A stretch of DNA of 64,000 bases from positions 62,001 to 126,000 of the forward strand of contig NZ_VJZR01000008.1 in the NCBI RefSeq assembly GCF_007097365.1, written 5' to 3'. This stretch comes from Flavobacterium franklandianum. GTDB taxonomy: Bacteria; Bacteroidota; Bacteroidia; Flavobacteriales; Flavobacteriaceae. Shown here piece by piece: positions 7,644 through 15,333 of the stretch. Each line of letters starts with the position of its first letter. Position 1 is the first letter of the stretch. The translations under genes and the position numbers were made by a program. The notes below the pieces were generated by a model. It ran no database searches, had not been told where the DNA came from, and saw nothing but the letters and a program-made list of their open reading frames with translations.

Positions 7644-7777
7644 GTTTTGATTAATTACTTGTTTGCTTAATCACCGAAATATGGAAGATTATTTATTAAT
7701 CAACTAAAGGGTAATTCGAAGTAAATAATTGTAAATCAAAATCAAAAAAAGGAGGACTGTAAAAGGCCTCCTTTTTT
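7644..7777 (+). ncRNA. Candidate small RNA 2 of a tandem pair
   Basis: About 134 nt with the same plan as candidate 1. The 5' end GTTTTGATTAATTACTTG is identical over 18 bases. TTTTGATT (7645-7652) pairs with AATCAAAA (7734-7741); a further TAC/GTA pairing is possible beyond a 3-base bulge. A central hairpin GATTA/TAATC (7687-7691 with 7697-7701) is present, then the terminator. The interior differs almost completely from candidate 1, so what is conserved is the promoter, 5' end, closing stem and terminator. Confidence 0.6.
7744..7777. terminator. Terminator of small RNA 2, probably bidirectional
   Basis: A run of seven A, GGAGG, an 11-base loop, CCTCC and six T. The A and T runs extend the stem to about eleven pairs and give a T run on either strand, so it can also serve the convergent NYN gene that ends at 7797. 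Confidence 0.8.
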
Positions 7778-7796
7778 GTGTTATATAAACAGATCA

Positions 7797-8603
7797 TTAA
7801 CTATAACGTAACCTCACAAAAACGTGCTTGATTCCTTTTTTGTCTGATTCTCTTTCGTCAATTTCTAGAATGTCGGTTAAGGATTTAAGCATAGGAGTCA
7901 GTTTTGAAAAACCGTAATTTCTAGGGTCGAATTCTGGTTTTTTCTTCACAATGAGATTTCCCACATCACCAAGGAAGGCCCAGCCATCTTCATCGCCAAT
8001 AGCATCTAGGGTATCTTCAATAAGTTCTATAGTTTGGCTGTCGATTTTGTTGGGTGTCGTCTCTTTTTCTGCAGGTTTTTTAGACTCTGCAACAGGAGCA
8101 GCAGTTTGTTTTGGAGACTTGCTTCGTCCGTTTGCTATTACTCGGGTCTTTTTGATGGCTCCGTCTAAAACTTCTATATAGATGAATCTATCGCAAGCAA
8201 CAATAAACGAATTGGGCGTTTTCTTTTCGCCAATGCCAATGACTTTCATTCCAGATTCTCTTAATCGAATGGCCAGTCGCGTGAAATCGCTGTCGCTGGA
8301 AACGATACAAAAACCATCCACTTTATCAGAGTACAACAAATCCATTGCATCGATAATCATCGCCGAATCCGAAGAGTTTTTCCCAACGGTATAACTGTAT
8401 TGTTGAATAGGAGTGATGGCGTGTTCCAATAAAACCGTTTTCCAACCGTTTGCATTTGGTTTTGTCCAATCGGCATAAATACGTTTTGTGGTTGGCGTTC
8501 CGTATTTGGCTATTTCTTCCATCATTCCTTTTACATTGCTGTAAGGAACATTGTCGGCATCAATAAGGACTGCGAGTTTTAATTCTTTGGTATCTTGTGA
8601 CAT
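7797..8603 (-). CDS. NYN-domain protein with C-terminal OST-HTH/LOTUS domain
   Basis: Predicted PIN-like RNase domain of the NYN (LabA/MARF1-type) family at residues 8-150. Conserved acidic positions lie in LAVLIDADNVP, near GKNSSDSAMIIDAMDLLYS, and in CIVSSDSDFTRLAIRLRESG, as expected for a metal-dependent nuclease. After a Pro/Lys linker (about 155-190), an OST-HTH/LOTUS-like winged helix runs from about 195 to 268 (GDVGNLIVKKKPEFDPRNYG and FSKLTPMLKSL), a fold linked to RNA binding. Cytosolic. Targets are unknown. Reads toward the small RNA pair and shares the bidirectional terminator. A -7 box lies at 8647-8654. Confidence 0.85.
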   Translation of the reverse strand: MSQDTKELKLAVLIDADNVPYSNVKGMMEEIAKYGTPTTKRIYADWTKPNANGWKTVLLEHAITPIQQYSYTVGKNSSDSAMIIDAMDLLYSDKVDGFCIVSSDSDFTRLAIRLRESGMKVIGIGEKKTPNSFIVACDRFIYIEVLDGAIKKTRVIANGRSKSPKQTAAPVAESKKPAEKETTPNKIDSQTIELIEDTLDAIGDEDGWAFLGDVGNLIVKKKPEFDPRNYGFSKLTPMLKSLTDILEIDERESDKKGIKHVFVRLRYS

Positions 8604-8646
8604 ATAAAAATAGTGTTCAGAACTCAGTAGTGAGTATTCAATTAAT

Positions 8647-8654
8647 CAAATATA
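8647..8654 (-). promoter_or_regulatory. -7 box of the NYN gene
   Basis: Minus-strand TATATTTG fits TAnnTTTG, 44 bases before the ATG at 8603. Confidence 0.45.
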
Positions 8655-8677
8655 CAAAGTTTATTGTAAAATCGAAT

Positions 8678-8834
8678 GCCTAGCCCAGATAGAAATGGAA
8701 ATCCTTTTTTTGAGAAAAGCTATTTTTTCCTGGTGTTGCAGAACGACTCCCGACGCTTCGGGAGAAGTTCCTGCAAGGCCTTGGAAAAAAGATTTTATTA
8801 AAAAAGATTGTAATGAACAGCTGGAAATTGCTCC
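8678..8834 (+). repeat. Structured interspersed element, copy 1
   Basis: Starts GCCTAGCCCAGATAGAAATG and ends AGCTGGAAATTGCTCC. The centre folds into one long hairpin: TTTTTTCC (8723-8730) with GGAAAAAA (8783-8790), TTGCAG (8736-8741) with CTGCAA (8771-8776), and CTCCCGA (8747-8753) with TCGGGAG (8758-8764), loop CGCT. A second copy with similar ends but a different hairpin lies at 44602-44742 on the other strand. A 71-codon frame across it is judged non-coding. It sits about 80 bases before the spt promoter. Confidence 0.65.
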
Positions 8835-8911
8835 AGATTTTTCCTATCGCCAAAATGACAATTATGATTTTTTTAAATATATTTATATTATGATAAGAAA
8901 GATTAAATAAT

Positions 8912-8919
8912 TAATTTTG
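8912..8919 (+). promoter_or_regulatory. -7 box of spt
   Basis: TAATTTTG fits TAnnTTTG, 33 bases before the ATG at 8953. Confidence 0.5.
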
Positions 8920-8952
8920 CAACTTCAAAAAAATATAATACTTCACTATATT

Positions 8953-10215
8953 ATGGTAAAAGATTTATTCGAAAGAATTCAAAACAATAAAGGACCATTG
9001 GGAAAATGGGCTTCACAAGCAGAAGGTTATTTTGTGTTTCCAAAATTAGAAGGAGATTTAGGACCAAGAATGAAATTTCAAGGAAAAGAGGTTTTAAACT
9101 GGAGTTTGAACGATTATTTAGGTCTAGCCAATCATCCCGAAGTGCGAAAAGCCGATGCTGATGCAGCTATCGAGTTTGGTGCAGCTGCTCCAATGGGAGC
9201 GAGAATGATGTCAGGTCACACCAAATATCACGAACAATTAGAGCAAGAATTGGCTGCTTTTGTCATGAAAGAATCGGCTTATTTGTTGAATTTTGGGTAC
9301 CAAGGAATGGTGTCTATTATTGATGCTTTGGTAACCAGAAACGATGTGATTGTTTACGATGTAGATGCTCACGCTTGTATTATTGACGGCGTTCGTTTGC
9401 ATAGCGGAAAACGTTTTACGTACAAGCACAACGACATTGAAAGTATGGAGAAAAACCTGCAACGTGCTACTAAATTGGCAACGGAACAAGGAGGAGGAAT
9501 TCTTTTTATTACCGAAGGTGTTTTCGGAATGCGAGGACAACAAGGAAAGTTGAAAGAGATTGTAGCGATGAAAGAAAAATACAATTTCCGTCTTTTGGTC
9601 GATGATGCACACGGTTTTGGAACCCTTGGGAAAACAGGTGCTGGAGCAGGTGAGGAGCAAGGTGTTCAGGATGAAATTGATGTTTACTTTTCTACTTTTG
9701 CCAAATCGATGGCGAATATTGGTGCTTTTGTGGCTGCCGACAAGGAAATTATTGATTATTTGAAATACAATTTGCGTTCACAAATGTTTGCCAAAGCGTT
9801 GCCGATGATTCAAACCATTGGTTCTTTGAAACGTTTGGAATTATTGCGTAATTCGTCTGAATTGAAAGATAAACTTTGGGAGAATGTAAATGCGTTGCAA
9901 GGTGGATTGAGAAGTAAAGGATTTAATATTGGAGATACCAATACTTGTGTAACACCAGTTTATCTTGAAGGAAGTGTCCCAGAAGCGATGGTAATGGTGA
10001 ATGATTTAAGAGAAAACTATGGTATTTTCTTGTCAATCGTAATTTATCCTGTTATTCCAAAAGGAATGATTTTATTGCGTGTTATTCCTACTGCACCACA
10101 CACATTAGACGATATTGACCAAACACTAACCGCTTTTGAAGCGATTCGTGAGAAATTAGTAAACGGTACTTATAAAGAAATTGCCAGCAGAACTAAAGTC
10201 GATTTGGACGCTTAG
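8953..10215 (+). CDS. spt: Serine palmitoyltransferase-type alpha-oxoamine synthase
   Basis: PLP enzyme that condenses serine with palmitoyl-CoA to 3-ketodihydrosphingosine, the first step of sphingolipid synthesis, common in Bacteroidota. Fold type I features are present: a substrate-entry region (SLNDYLGLANHPEVRKADA), FGYQGMVSIIDAL, the PLP-contacting VDDAHGFGTLG, and the PLP lysine Lys251 in STFAKS. The length of 420 residues fits soluble SPT. The relatives KBL, BioF and HemA have the same fold; the phylum and the SLNDYLGLANHPEV and FAKSMANIGAFVAA segments favour SPT. The ATG at 8953 is chosen over earlier frames that overlap the -7 box at 8912-8919. Converges with an acyltransferase gene across a strong terminator. 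Confidence 0.87.
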   Translation: MVKDLFERIQNNKGPLGKWASQAEGYFVFPKLEGDLGPRMKFQGKEVLNWSLNDYLGLANHPEVRKADADAAIEFGAAAPMGARMMSGHTKYHEQLEQELAAFVMKESAYLLNFGYQGMVSIIDALVTRNDVIVYDVDAHACIIDGVRLHSGKRFTYKHNDIESMEKNLQRATKLATEQGGGILFITEGVFGMRGQQGKLKEIVAMKEKYNFRLLVDDAHGFGTLGKTGAGAGEEQGVQDEIDVYFSTFAKSMANIGAFVAADKEIIDYLKYNLRSQMFAKALPMIQTIGSLKRLELLRNSSELKDKLWENVNALQGGLRSKGFNIGDTNTCVTPVYLEGSVPEAMVMVNDLRENYGIFLSIVIYPVIPKGMILLRVIPTAPHTLDDIDQTLTAFEAIREKLVNGTYKEIASRTKVDLDA

Positions 10216-10258
10216 TTTCAGATTTCAGATTAAGAATGTTAAATATCTGTATACAAAC

Positions 10259-10288
10259 GAAAACGCCTTGATTTCTCAAGGCGTTTTC
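10259..10288. terminator. Bidirectional terminator between spt and the GNAT gene
   Basis: GAAAACGCCTTGA (10259-10271), loop TTTC, TCAAGGCGTTTTC (10276-10288): a perfect 13-bp stem, followed by ATTTTTTT on the plus strand. Confidence 0.9.
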
Positions 10289-10299
10289 ATTTTTTTGTT

Positions 10300-10330
10300 A
10301 ACTTCCATCTTCCATCTTCCATCTTCCAAC
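10300..10330. repeat. Tandem TTCCATC phrase
   Basis: Three to four copies of the 7-mer TTCCATC just past the terminator and before the end of the GNAT gene. It is one of several such short degenerate arrays in the window. Confidence 0.6.
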
Positions 10331-10335
10331 TCTTC

Positions 10336-11454
10336 TCAAAGATTTTTAATAAACGTTTTTCTCTTACAGTGAATTCTTGGGTCGAAATTTTTCCATAAAT
10401 TATGAATAGCATGATTCTCTTCTAATTCAGGAGTTCTAATGCAATTGACAATTCCTTTTTCAGTAAAAGTTCTAAAATATTCGTCAAAAAGAATAGCTGT
10501 AACACCTTTGTTTTGGTATTCAGGATGAACGCCTATCAAGTAGAAAACAACATCTTTGCTGTGTTTTCTGGCTTTGAGTAAATGATAAAATCCAAAAGGG
10601 AAAAGTTTGCCTTTGGCTTTCTGCAACGCTTCTGAAAAACTAGGCATTACGATGCTGAAAGCTACAATATCATTATTTTTATCCATCACAAATTTGATGT
10701 ATTCTGGATTGATGAAACTGATGTATTTCTTCTTAAAATATTCTTTTTGAGCGTCGGTGATGGCCACAAACGAAGATAAATCAGCATATGAACTATTGAA
10801 CAAATCAAACATTTTGTCGACTAATGGCATAATATCTTTTGTTTTGGTAAAGGTCAAACTCGTTAGTTCATATCGTTTTTTGATTAAGGCTTGTGCTTTT
10901 ACAAAAAATTCCGGTTTCACATTCGAAAACGGAAAAATACTTTCGATATATTCTTTCTCTTTTACAAATCCGAGTTGCTCTAAATGTGTTGAAAAATAAG
11001 GGTGATTGTACCAAGTAATCATTGTTCCCATTTCGTCGAAACCTTCGGTGAGAACACCCACTTTGTCCAAGTTGGAGAAACCCATTGGGCCTTCGACGTG
11101 TTCCAAATTGTTTTTTCTTCCTAATTCATATGCTTTTTCCAATAACGCTTTGGTGACTTCAATATCGTCAATTACGTCGAACCAACCAAAACGCACTTTC
11201 TTTTTGTGTTGGTTATTGACTTCGCCCCAGTTGATAATAGCGGCTATTCTGCCTACAATTTGATTGTTTTTATAAGCCAAATAAAAATAGGCTTCGGCAC
11301 TTTCGAAAGCAGGATTTTTGGTTCGGTCAAAACTTTCCAATTCATCGGCAATTATGGGTGGAACCCAATATTTGTTGTCTTTGTATAAGGAGAAAGGAAA
11401 TTTGACGAACTCGGTCATTTCCTTTTTTGTAACGGCTTCTTTGATGGTAATCAT
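10336..11454 (-). CDS. GNAT-fold N-acyltransferase
   Basis: A 372-residue soluble protein with two acyl-CoA N-acyltransferase-like halves. The first spans about 20-190 (AYFYLAYKNNQIVGRIAAII, a central GNAT strand pair). The second spans about 200-372 and contains the cofactor region VVFYLIGVHPEYQNKGVTAI, where the QNKGVTA stretch matches the pyrophosphate-binding loop Q/RxxGxG/A. It faces spt across a shared terminator. A bacterial ceramide synthase of GNAT type has been described in Caulobacter, so N-acylation of a sphingoid base is a reasonable guess from context. The sequence alone shows only an acyltransferase fold. Confidence 0.78.
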   Translation of the reverse strand: MITIKEAVTKKEMTEFVKFPFSLYKDNKYWVPPIIADELESFDRTKNPAFESAEAYFYLAYKNNQIVGRIAAIINWGEVNNQHKKKVRFGWFDVIDDIEVTKALLEKAYELGRKNNLEHVEGPMGFSNLDKVGVLTEGFDEMGTMITWYNHPYFSTHLEQLGFVKEKEYIESIFPFSNVKPEFFVKAQALIKKRYELTSLTFTKTKDIMPLVDKMFDLFNSSYADLSSFVAITDAQKEYFKKKYISFINPEYIKFVMDKNNDIVAFSIVMPSFSEALQKAKGKLFPFGFYHLLKARKHSKDVVFYLIGVHPEYQNKGVTAILFDEYFRTFTEKGIVNCIRTPELEENHAIHNLWKNFDPRIHCKRKTFIKNL

Positions 11455-11478
11455 TAGTAATTATTAGGTGTTGTAAAT

Positions 11479-12414
11479 TTATCCTTTTTTAGTTTTTTTA
11501 GCTTTTCTTTTGGCTTTTTTATCTGAATCTCCGGTGTCCACTTTCATTCGTATTTCTTTGTAACCGGCATCATAACGCCAAGAAAATCCAATTCCACCAT
11601 AAAGTATTGAAGGTGTATCTTTCAAACTGGTACTTATCGAAGCATCAATTTGCAAATCATCGTGAATCAGATATGCGGCTCCACCACGAACAATCGCGTC
11701 ACTATAAAAATCACTCATATAACCTTGATTTTCGATAAAACCAGACCATTTTCGATTGAAACCTTTGGTTAGGGTAATGCCGTAACCATAACTCGGATAA
11801 TCTGTTCCAATGTAATCGGCAATAATATTGGTCACAAAAACCCAAGTTCCGTCACCAAAATGATTTTGGGTTATCAATGCTATTTTTGGAGAAATGGCCG
11901 CATCTGGCGAAAAATAATAAGGATTGTCAGCGAGAGTAATATTCGCCCCAGCAAAAACTGAAACCGCAGGAATAAATTGATGCCAATTAAAGGAATGATT
12001 GGCTTTCCAACTGAACACATTGATGTTTTTTTCGTAGTTTTTGAATGGGTCGTAAATCAAATATTTTGCACCCAAAACGGTTTGTTTGAAAGCTGATTTC
12101 TCTGGATAAGCTATGGCTGGATTTAAATATTCATATTGGTATTGCAAATCGGCAATCAATTCTAGTTTTTCCATGAGCAATCCCCATCTTAGTGTCATAT
12201 CAATACCAAATCCATTGGCATCATAATTCAGAATGCTATGATTTTCTTTGATGCCATAAATCCCAGATTCTACTTGAATAACCGATTTTCCAACGGCATA
12301 AGCCGACATGGTTTCGCCAGGCCTATTCGAATTGATTTGGTCAGTGTGTTGTCCATAATGAATCAAAGGGAACAAAAAAAATGTTGCAACGACAAGGTTT
12401 TTGATTTTGTACAT
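11479..12414 (-). CDS. Outer-membrane beta-barrel protein (phenol MetA-type transporter family)
   Basis: A 311-residue exported protein: signal peptide (LVVATFFLFPLIHYGQ), then alternating strands typical of a small beta-barrel, beginning with TDQINSNRPGETMSAYAVGK. The RPGETMS pattern after the signal is typical of the family annotated as transporter or MetA-pathway outer-membrane protein. The C-terminal 20 residues are lysine-rich (DKKAKRKAKKTKKG), unusual for a barrel end and presumably a periplasmic tail. A -7 box lies at 12450-12457. The stop is 24 bases before the GNAT start, so the two may be co-transcribed. Cargo unknown. Confidence 0.72.
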   Translation of the reverse strand: MYKIKNLVVATFFLFPLIHYGQHTDQINSNRPGETMSAYAVGKSVIQVESGIYGIKENHSILNYDANGFGIDMTLRWGLLMEKLELIADLQYQYEYLNPAIAYPEKSAFKQTVLGAKYLIYDPFKNYEKNINVFSWKANHSFNWHQFIPAVSVFAGANITLADNPYYFSPDAAISPKIALITQNHFGDGTWVFVTNIIADYIGTDYPSYGYGITLTKGFNRKWSGFIENQGYMSDFYSDAIVRGGAAYLIHDDLQIDASISTSLKDTPSILYGGIGFSWRYDAGYKEIRMKVDTGDSDKKAKRKAKKTKKG

Positions 12415-12449
12415 ATTATGTTATTTGGTTAAAAAGGGATAACGCATTT

Positions 12450-12457
12450 CAAATGTA
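12450..12457 (-). promoter_or_regulatory. -7 box of the outer-membrane protein gene
   Basis: Minus-strand TACATTTG fits TAnnTTTG, 36 bases before the ATG at 12414. Confidence 0.5.
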
Positions 12458-12512
12458 CTATATTTTATTATTTATTTAAGAATGATATTTTAATTTTGAA
12501 CCATGGAATTGT

Positions 12513-12520
12513 TAATTTTG
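12513..12520 (+). promoter_or_regulatory. -7 box of the DUF4834-type gene
   Basis: TAATTTTG fits TAnnTTTG, with TTG at 12496-12498 upstream, 18 bases before the ATG at 12538. Confidence 0.5.
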
Positions 12521-12537
12521 CCAAAAATTATTTAATT

Positions 12538-12819
12538 ATGCAAGAAGCATCATTTTCAGGATTTATAAGGACTTTAATTTATATCATTGCTATTTACTAT
12601 ATTATAAAGTTTTTAGCTAGAATTTTTTTGCCAGTATTAGTTAAAAAAGTAGTTCAAAAAGCGGGAGAAAATTTCCAAAAACAGCAGCAACAAGCACAAG
12701 GAAATTCTTGGCAAAAAACCGCAAATAAGGATGAAATTATTATTGATACTGCCAATGCTAAAAAACCTCGCGAAACCAAAAAAGTAGGGGAATATGTTGA
12801 TTACGAAGAAATAGATTAA
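12538..12819 (+). CDS. Small membrane-anchored protein, DUF4834 type
   Basis: A 93-residue protein with one N-terminal membrane helix (IRTLIYIIAIYYIIKFLARI), a Gln-rich stretch (FQKQQQQAQGNSWQK) and an acidic end, VGEYVDYEEID. This build matches the DUF4834 family of Bacteroidota; function unknown. The ATG at 12538 follows the -7 box by a short leader. It lies 40 bases before the YfhO-type gene and could be the first gene of that envelope operon. Confidence 0.7.
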   Translation: MQEASFSGFIRTLIYIIAIYYIIKFLARIFLPVLVKKVVQKAGENFQKQQQQAQGNSWQKTANKDEIIIDTANAKKPRETKKVGEYVDYEEID

Positions 12820-12859
12820 ATTTACCCAAAAGCATTAGACCAAACCATAAACCGATTCG

Positions 12860-15331
12860 ATGAAGCAACTTCAAAAGTTATATCCGCACGCCCTTGTCCT
12901 ACTTGGATTCGTATTAATTTCTCTTATTTATTTTTATCCAGTTTTACAAGGCAAACAAATTCTGCAATCGGATATTGCCCAATACACCGGAATGGCAAAG
13001 GAGCAAAACGACTTTAGAGCTTCAGATCATCAAGAACCTTTTTGGACCAATTCGGCTTTTGGAGGAATGCCAACCTATCAATTGGGAGCCAAATATCCGC
13101 ACGATTATATTGGAATGCTAGATGATGCCATTCGGTTTTTGCCTCGTCCTGCCGATTATTTATTCTTGTATTTTCTTGGTTTTTACGGCTTGCTTTTGGT
13201 TTTGAAAGTAGATCCGCTCAAAGCATTTTTTGGGGCGCTAGCCTTTGGGTTTTCTACTTATTTGATAATAATTTTAGGTGTTGGTCATAATGCCAAAGCA
13301 CACGCCATTGGGTATATGCCATTGGTTATTGCTGGTTTTATACTGGTTTTTCAAAAGAAATACATTTGGGGAGGATTGCTGACGATGTTTGCCGTTGCTT
13401 TGGAAATCAACGCCAATCACTTTCAAATGACCTATTATTTGTTGATTTTTTTGTTGGTACTTTCGGGGTATTTTATTTATTTGGCAATAAAAGAAAAAGA
13501 ATTTAAACCTCTTTTTACTTCCTTCGGAGTTTTGGCAATAGCTGGAATTTTTGCCATTGGAGCCAATGCTACGAATTTATTGGCCACAGCCGAATATGCA
13601 AAATTTAGTACTCGTGGAAAAAGTGAATTGACTTTAAATCCAGATGGCTCAAAAATAACAGGAAACAGTGCTCTGTCACGTGAATACATCACCGAATACA
13701 GTTACGGAATTGCCGAAAGTTTCAATTTGATTGCGCCACGACTTTTTGGAGGTGGAAACAGCGAAAAATTGAATACAGATTCGAGTGTTTATAAATTTAT
13801 GACGCAATATGGAGCATCTCCAGAAGAGGCTCAACAATTTACAGAAAACTATGGTTTTACTTATTGGGGGCAGCAACCTATAGTGGCAGCGCCGGCTTAT
13901 ATTGGAATTGTTGTTTTCTTTTTAGGTATTTTGGGATTGTATCATGACAACCGAAAAATTAAGTATGTTTTTCTTGCTGGAGCATTATTTTCCTTGGTGT
14001 TGTCTTGGGGTAAAAATTTATCTTCGGTTACCGATTTCTTTATAGATTTTGTTCCAATGTATGATAAGTTTAGAGCGGTTTCGTCCATACAAGTGATTTT
14101 GGAACTTTGTTTTCCAGTGCTGGCTATTATGGGTTTCCAATCATTTTTCACCCAAGACAAAGAAAAACAATGGCCAAGTTTATGGAAGGCATCAGCTACT
14201 GTATTTGGACTAATAATAGGATTATTTCTTCTCAGAAGTACTTTTGATTTTGTGGGTCAAATGGATTCTCAATTGTTGCAAATGTTCAGTCAAGGACAAG
14301 ACAAAGCTTTTGGAACAGGATTTATAGACGCTTTAAAAGAAGACAGAAAAAGTTTGTATGCGGCAGATTTATTGCGTTCAGGATTCTTTATTTTGATTGC
14401 GGCTGGTGTTTTATGGTTGTTTCTCAAAAATAAATTAGCACAAAATACAACCATAATTCTTGTGGGATTAGTAATGGTTTTCGATTTGGTTCTAGTAGAT
14501 AAAAATTATGTTGATGCCGATGGTTTTGTTAGCAAAAGAGAAGTAGAAGTTCCTTTTCAGGAAACGCCAGCCGATGTTCAGATTTTACAAGACAAGTCCC
14601 ATTACAGAGTTTTTGAGGTGGATGGAAATCTTTCCAGCGCCAGATCCTCTTATTTTCATAAATCGATTGGGGGTTATAGTGCCGTAAAACCTCGAAGAAT
14701 GCAACAATTATTTGATTATCAAATTGCCAAAAACAATATTGAGGTTTTGAATATGTTGAATGTAAAATACATTATTCAAACCGATTCAACGGGTGCTGCG
14801 TTTCCAGTTCAAAACCCGAATGCCAATGGAAATGCATGGTTTGTCAAAGAATTGAAAGCTGTTAATTCTGCTGATGCTGAGATTACCGCATTGGACAAGT
14901 TGGATTCTAAAAATGTGGCTGTATATAGCCCAGATGATACAGGACTGCTTATTTTAAAACGAATGCTTCTTAAAAATAAAAGCTTTGTAAAAGATTCTCT
15001 AGCATCAATTAAATTGGATTTTTATAAACCAAATCATTTAAATTATACATCAAATAATACTAATAATGGATTAGCAGTTTTTTCTGAGATGTATTATAGA
15101 AATGGTTGGAAAGTTACAATTGACGGTAAAACTGCTGGTATTTTTAGAGTAAATTACGTTTTGAGAGGAATGCAAATTCCAGCAGGAAAACATACTATAG
15201 AGTTCAAATTTGAACCTCAAGTTGTACAAACAGGAAGTATGATTACGCTTTTTAGTTTTATTGGAATGATGTTGTTATTAGTTGGAGGGATTTATGTTGA
15301 AAAGAAGAAAAGTTTAAACTTTAAATTTTAA
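12860..15331 (+). CDS. YfhO-family polytopic membrane protein, GT-C-like
   Basis: An 823-residue membrane protein with about 12-13 hydrophobic segments in its first 540 residues and a large soluble C-terminal domain. The first loop after the first membrane helix holds acidic residues (QSDIAQYTGMAKEQND), as in GT-C glycosyltransferases that use polyprenyl-phosphate sugars, and TNSAFGGMPTYQLGAKYP is typical of the YfhO family. In Firmicutes YfhO homologues glycosylate lipoteichoic acid; here the acceptor is unknown, with an envelope glycan inferred. Only two bases separate its stop from the next glycosyltransferase, so the two are surely co-transcribed. Confidence 0.83.
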   Translation: MKQLQKLYPHALVLLGFVLISLIYFYPVLQGKQILQSDIAQYTGMAKEQNDFRASDHQEPFWTNSAFGGMPTYQLGAKYPHDYIGMLDDAIRFLPRPADYLFLYFLGFYGLLLVLKVDPLKAFFGALAFGFSTYLIIILGVGHNAKAHAIGYMPLVIAGFILVFQKKYIWGGLLTMFAVALEINANHFQMTYYLLIFLLVLSGYFIYLAIKEKEFKPLFTSFGVLAIAGIFAIGANATNLLATAEYAKFSTRGKSELTLNPDGSKITGNSALSREYITEYSYGIAESFNLIAPRLFGGGNSEKLNTDSSVYKFMTQYGASPEEAQQFTENYGFTYWGQQPIVAAPAYIGIVVFFLGILGLYHDNRKIKYVFLAGALFSLVLSWGKNLSSVTDFFIDFVPMYDKFRAVSSIQVILELCFPVLAIMGFQSFFTQDKEKQWPSLWKASATVFGLIIGLFLLRSTFDFVGQMDSQLLQMFSQGQDKAFGTGFIDALKEDRKSLYAADLLRSGFFILIAAGVLWLFLKNKLAQNTTIILVGLVMVFDLVLVDKNYVDADGFVSKREVEVPFQETPADVQILQDKSHYRVFEVDGNLSSARSSYFHKSIGGYSAVKPRRMQQLFDYQIAKNNIEVLNMLNVKYIIQTDSTGAAFPVQNPNANGNAWFVKELKAVNSADAEITALDKLDSKNVAVYSPDDTGLLILKRMLLKNKSFVKDSLASIKLDFYKPNHLNYTSNNTNNGLAVFSEMYYRNGWKVTIDGKTAGIFRVNYVLRGMQIPAGKHTIEFKFEPQVVQTGSMITLFSFIGMMLLLVGGIYVEKKKSLNFKF

Positions 15332-15333
15332 AC

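Noticed and set aside
8695-8910. Open frame of 71 codons upstream of spt
   Set aside because: Runs straight through the long hairpin element and the start of the spt promoter; composition is not protein-like.
9238-9660. Long open frame antisense to spt
   Set aside because: Spt is clearly coding here; the antisense product has no motif or start context.
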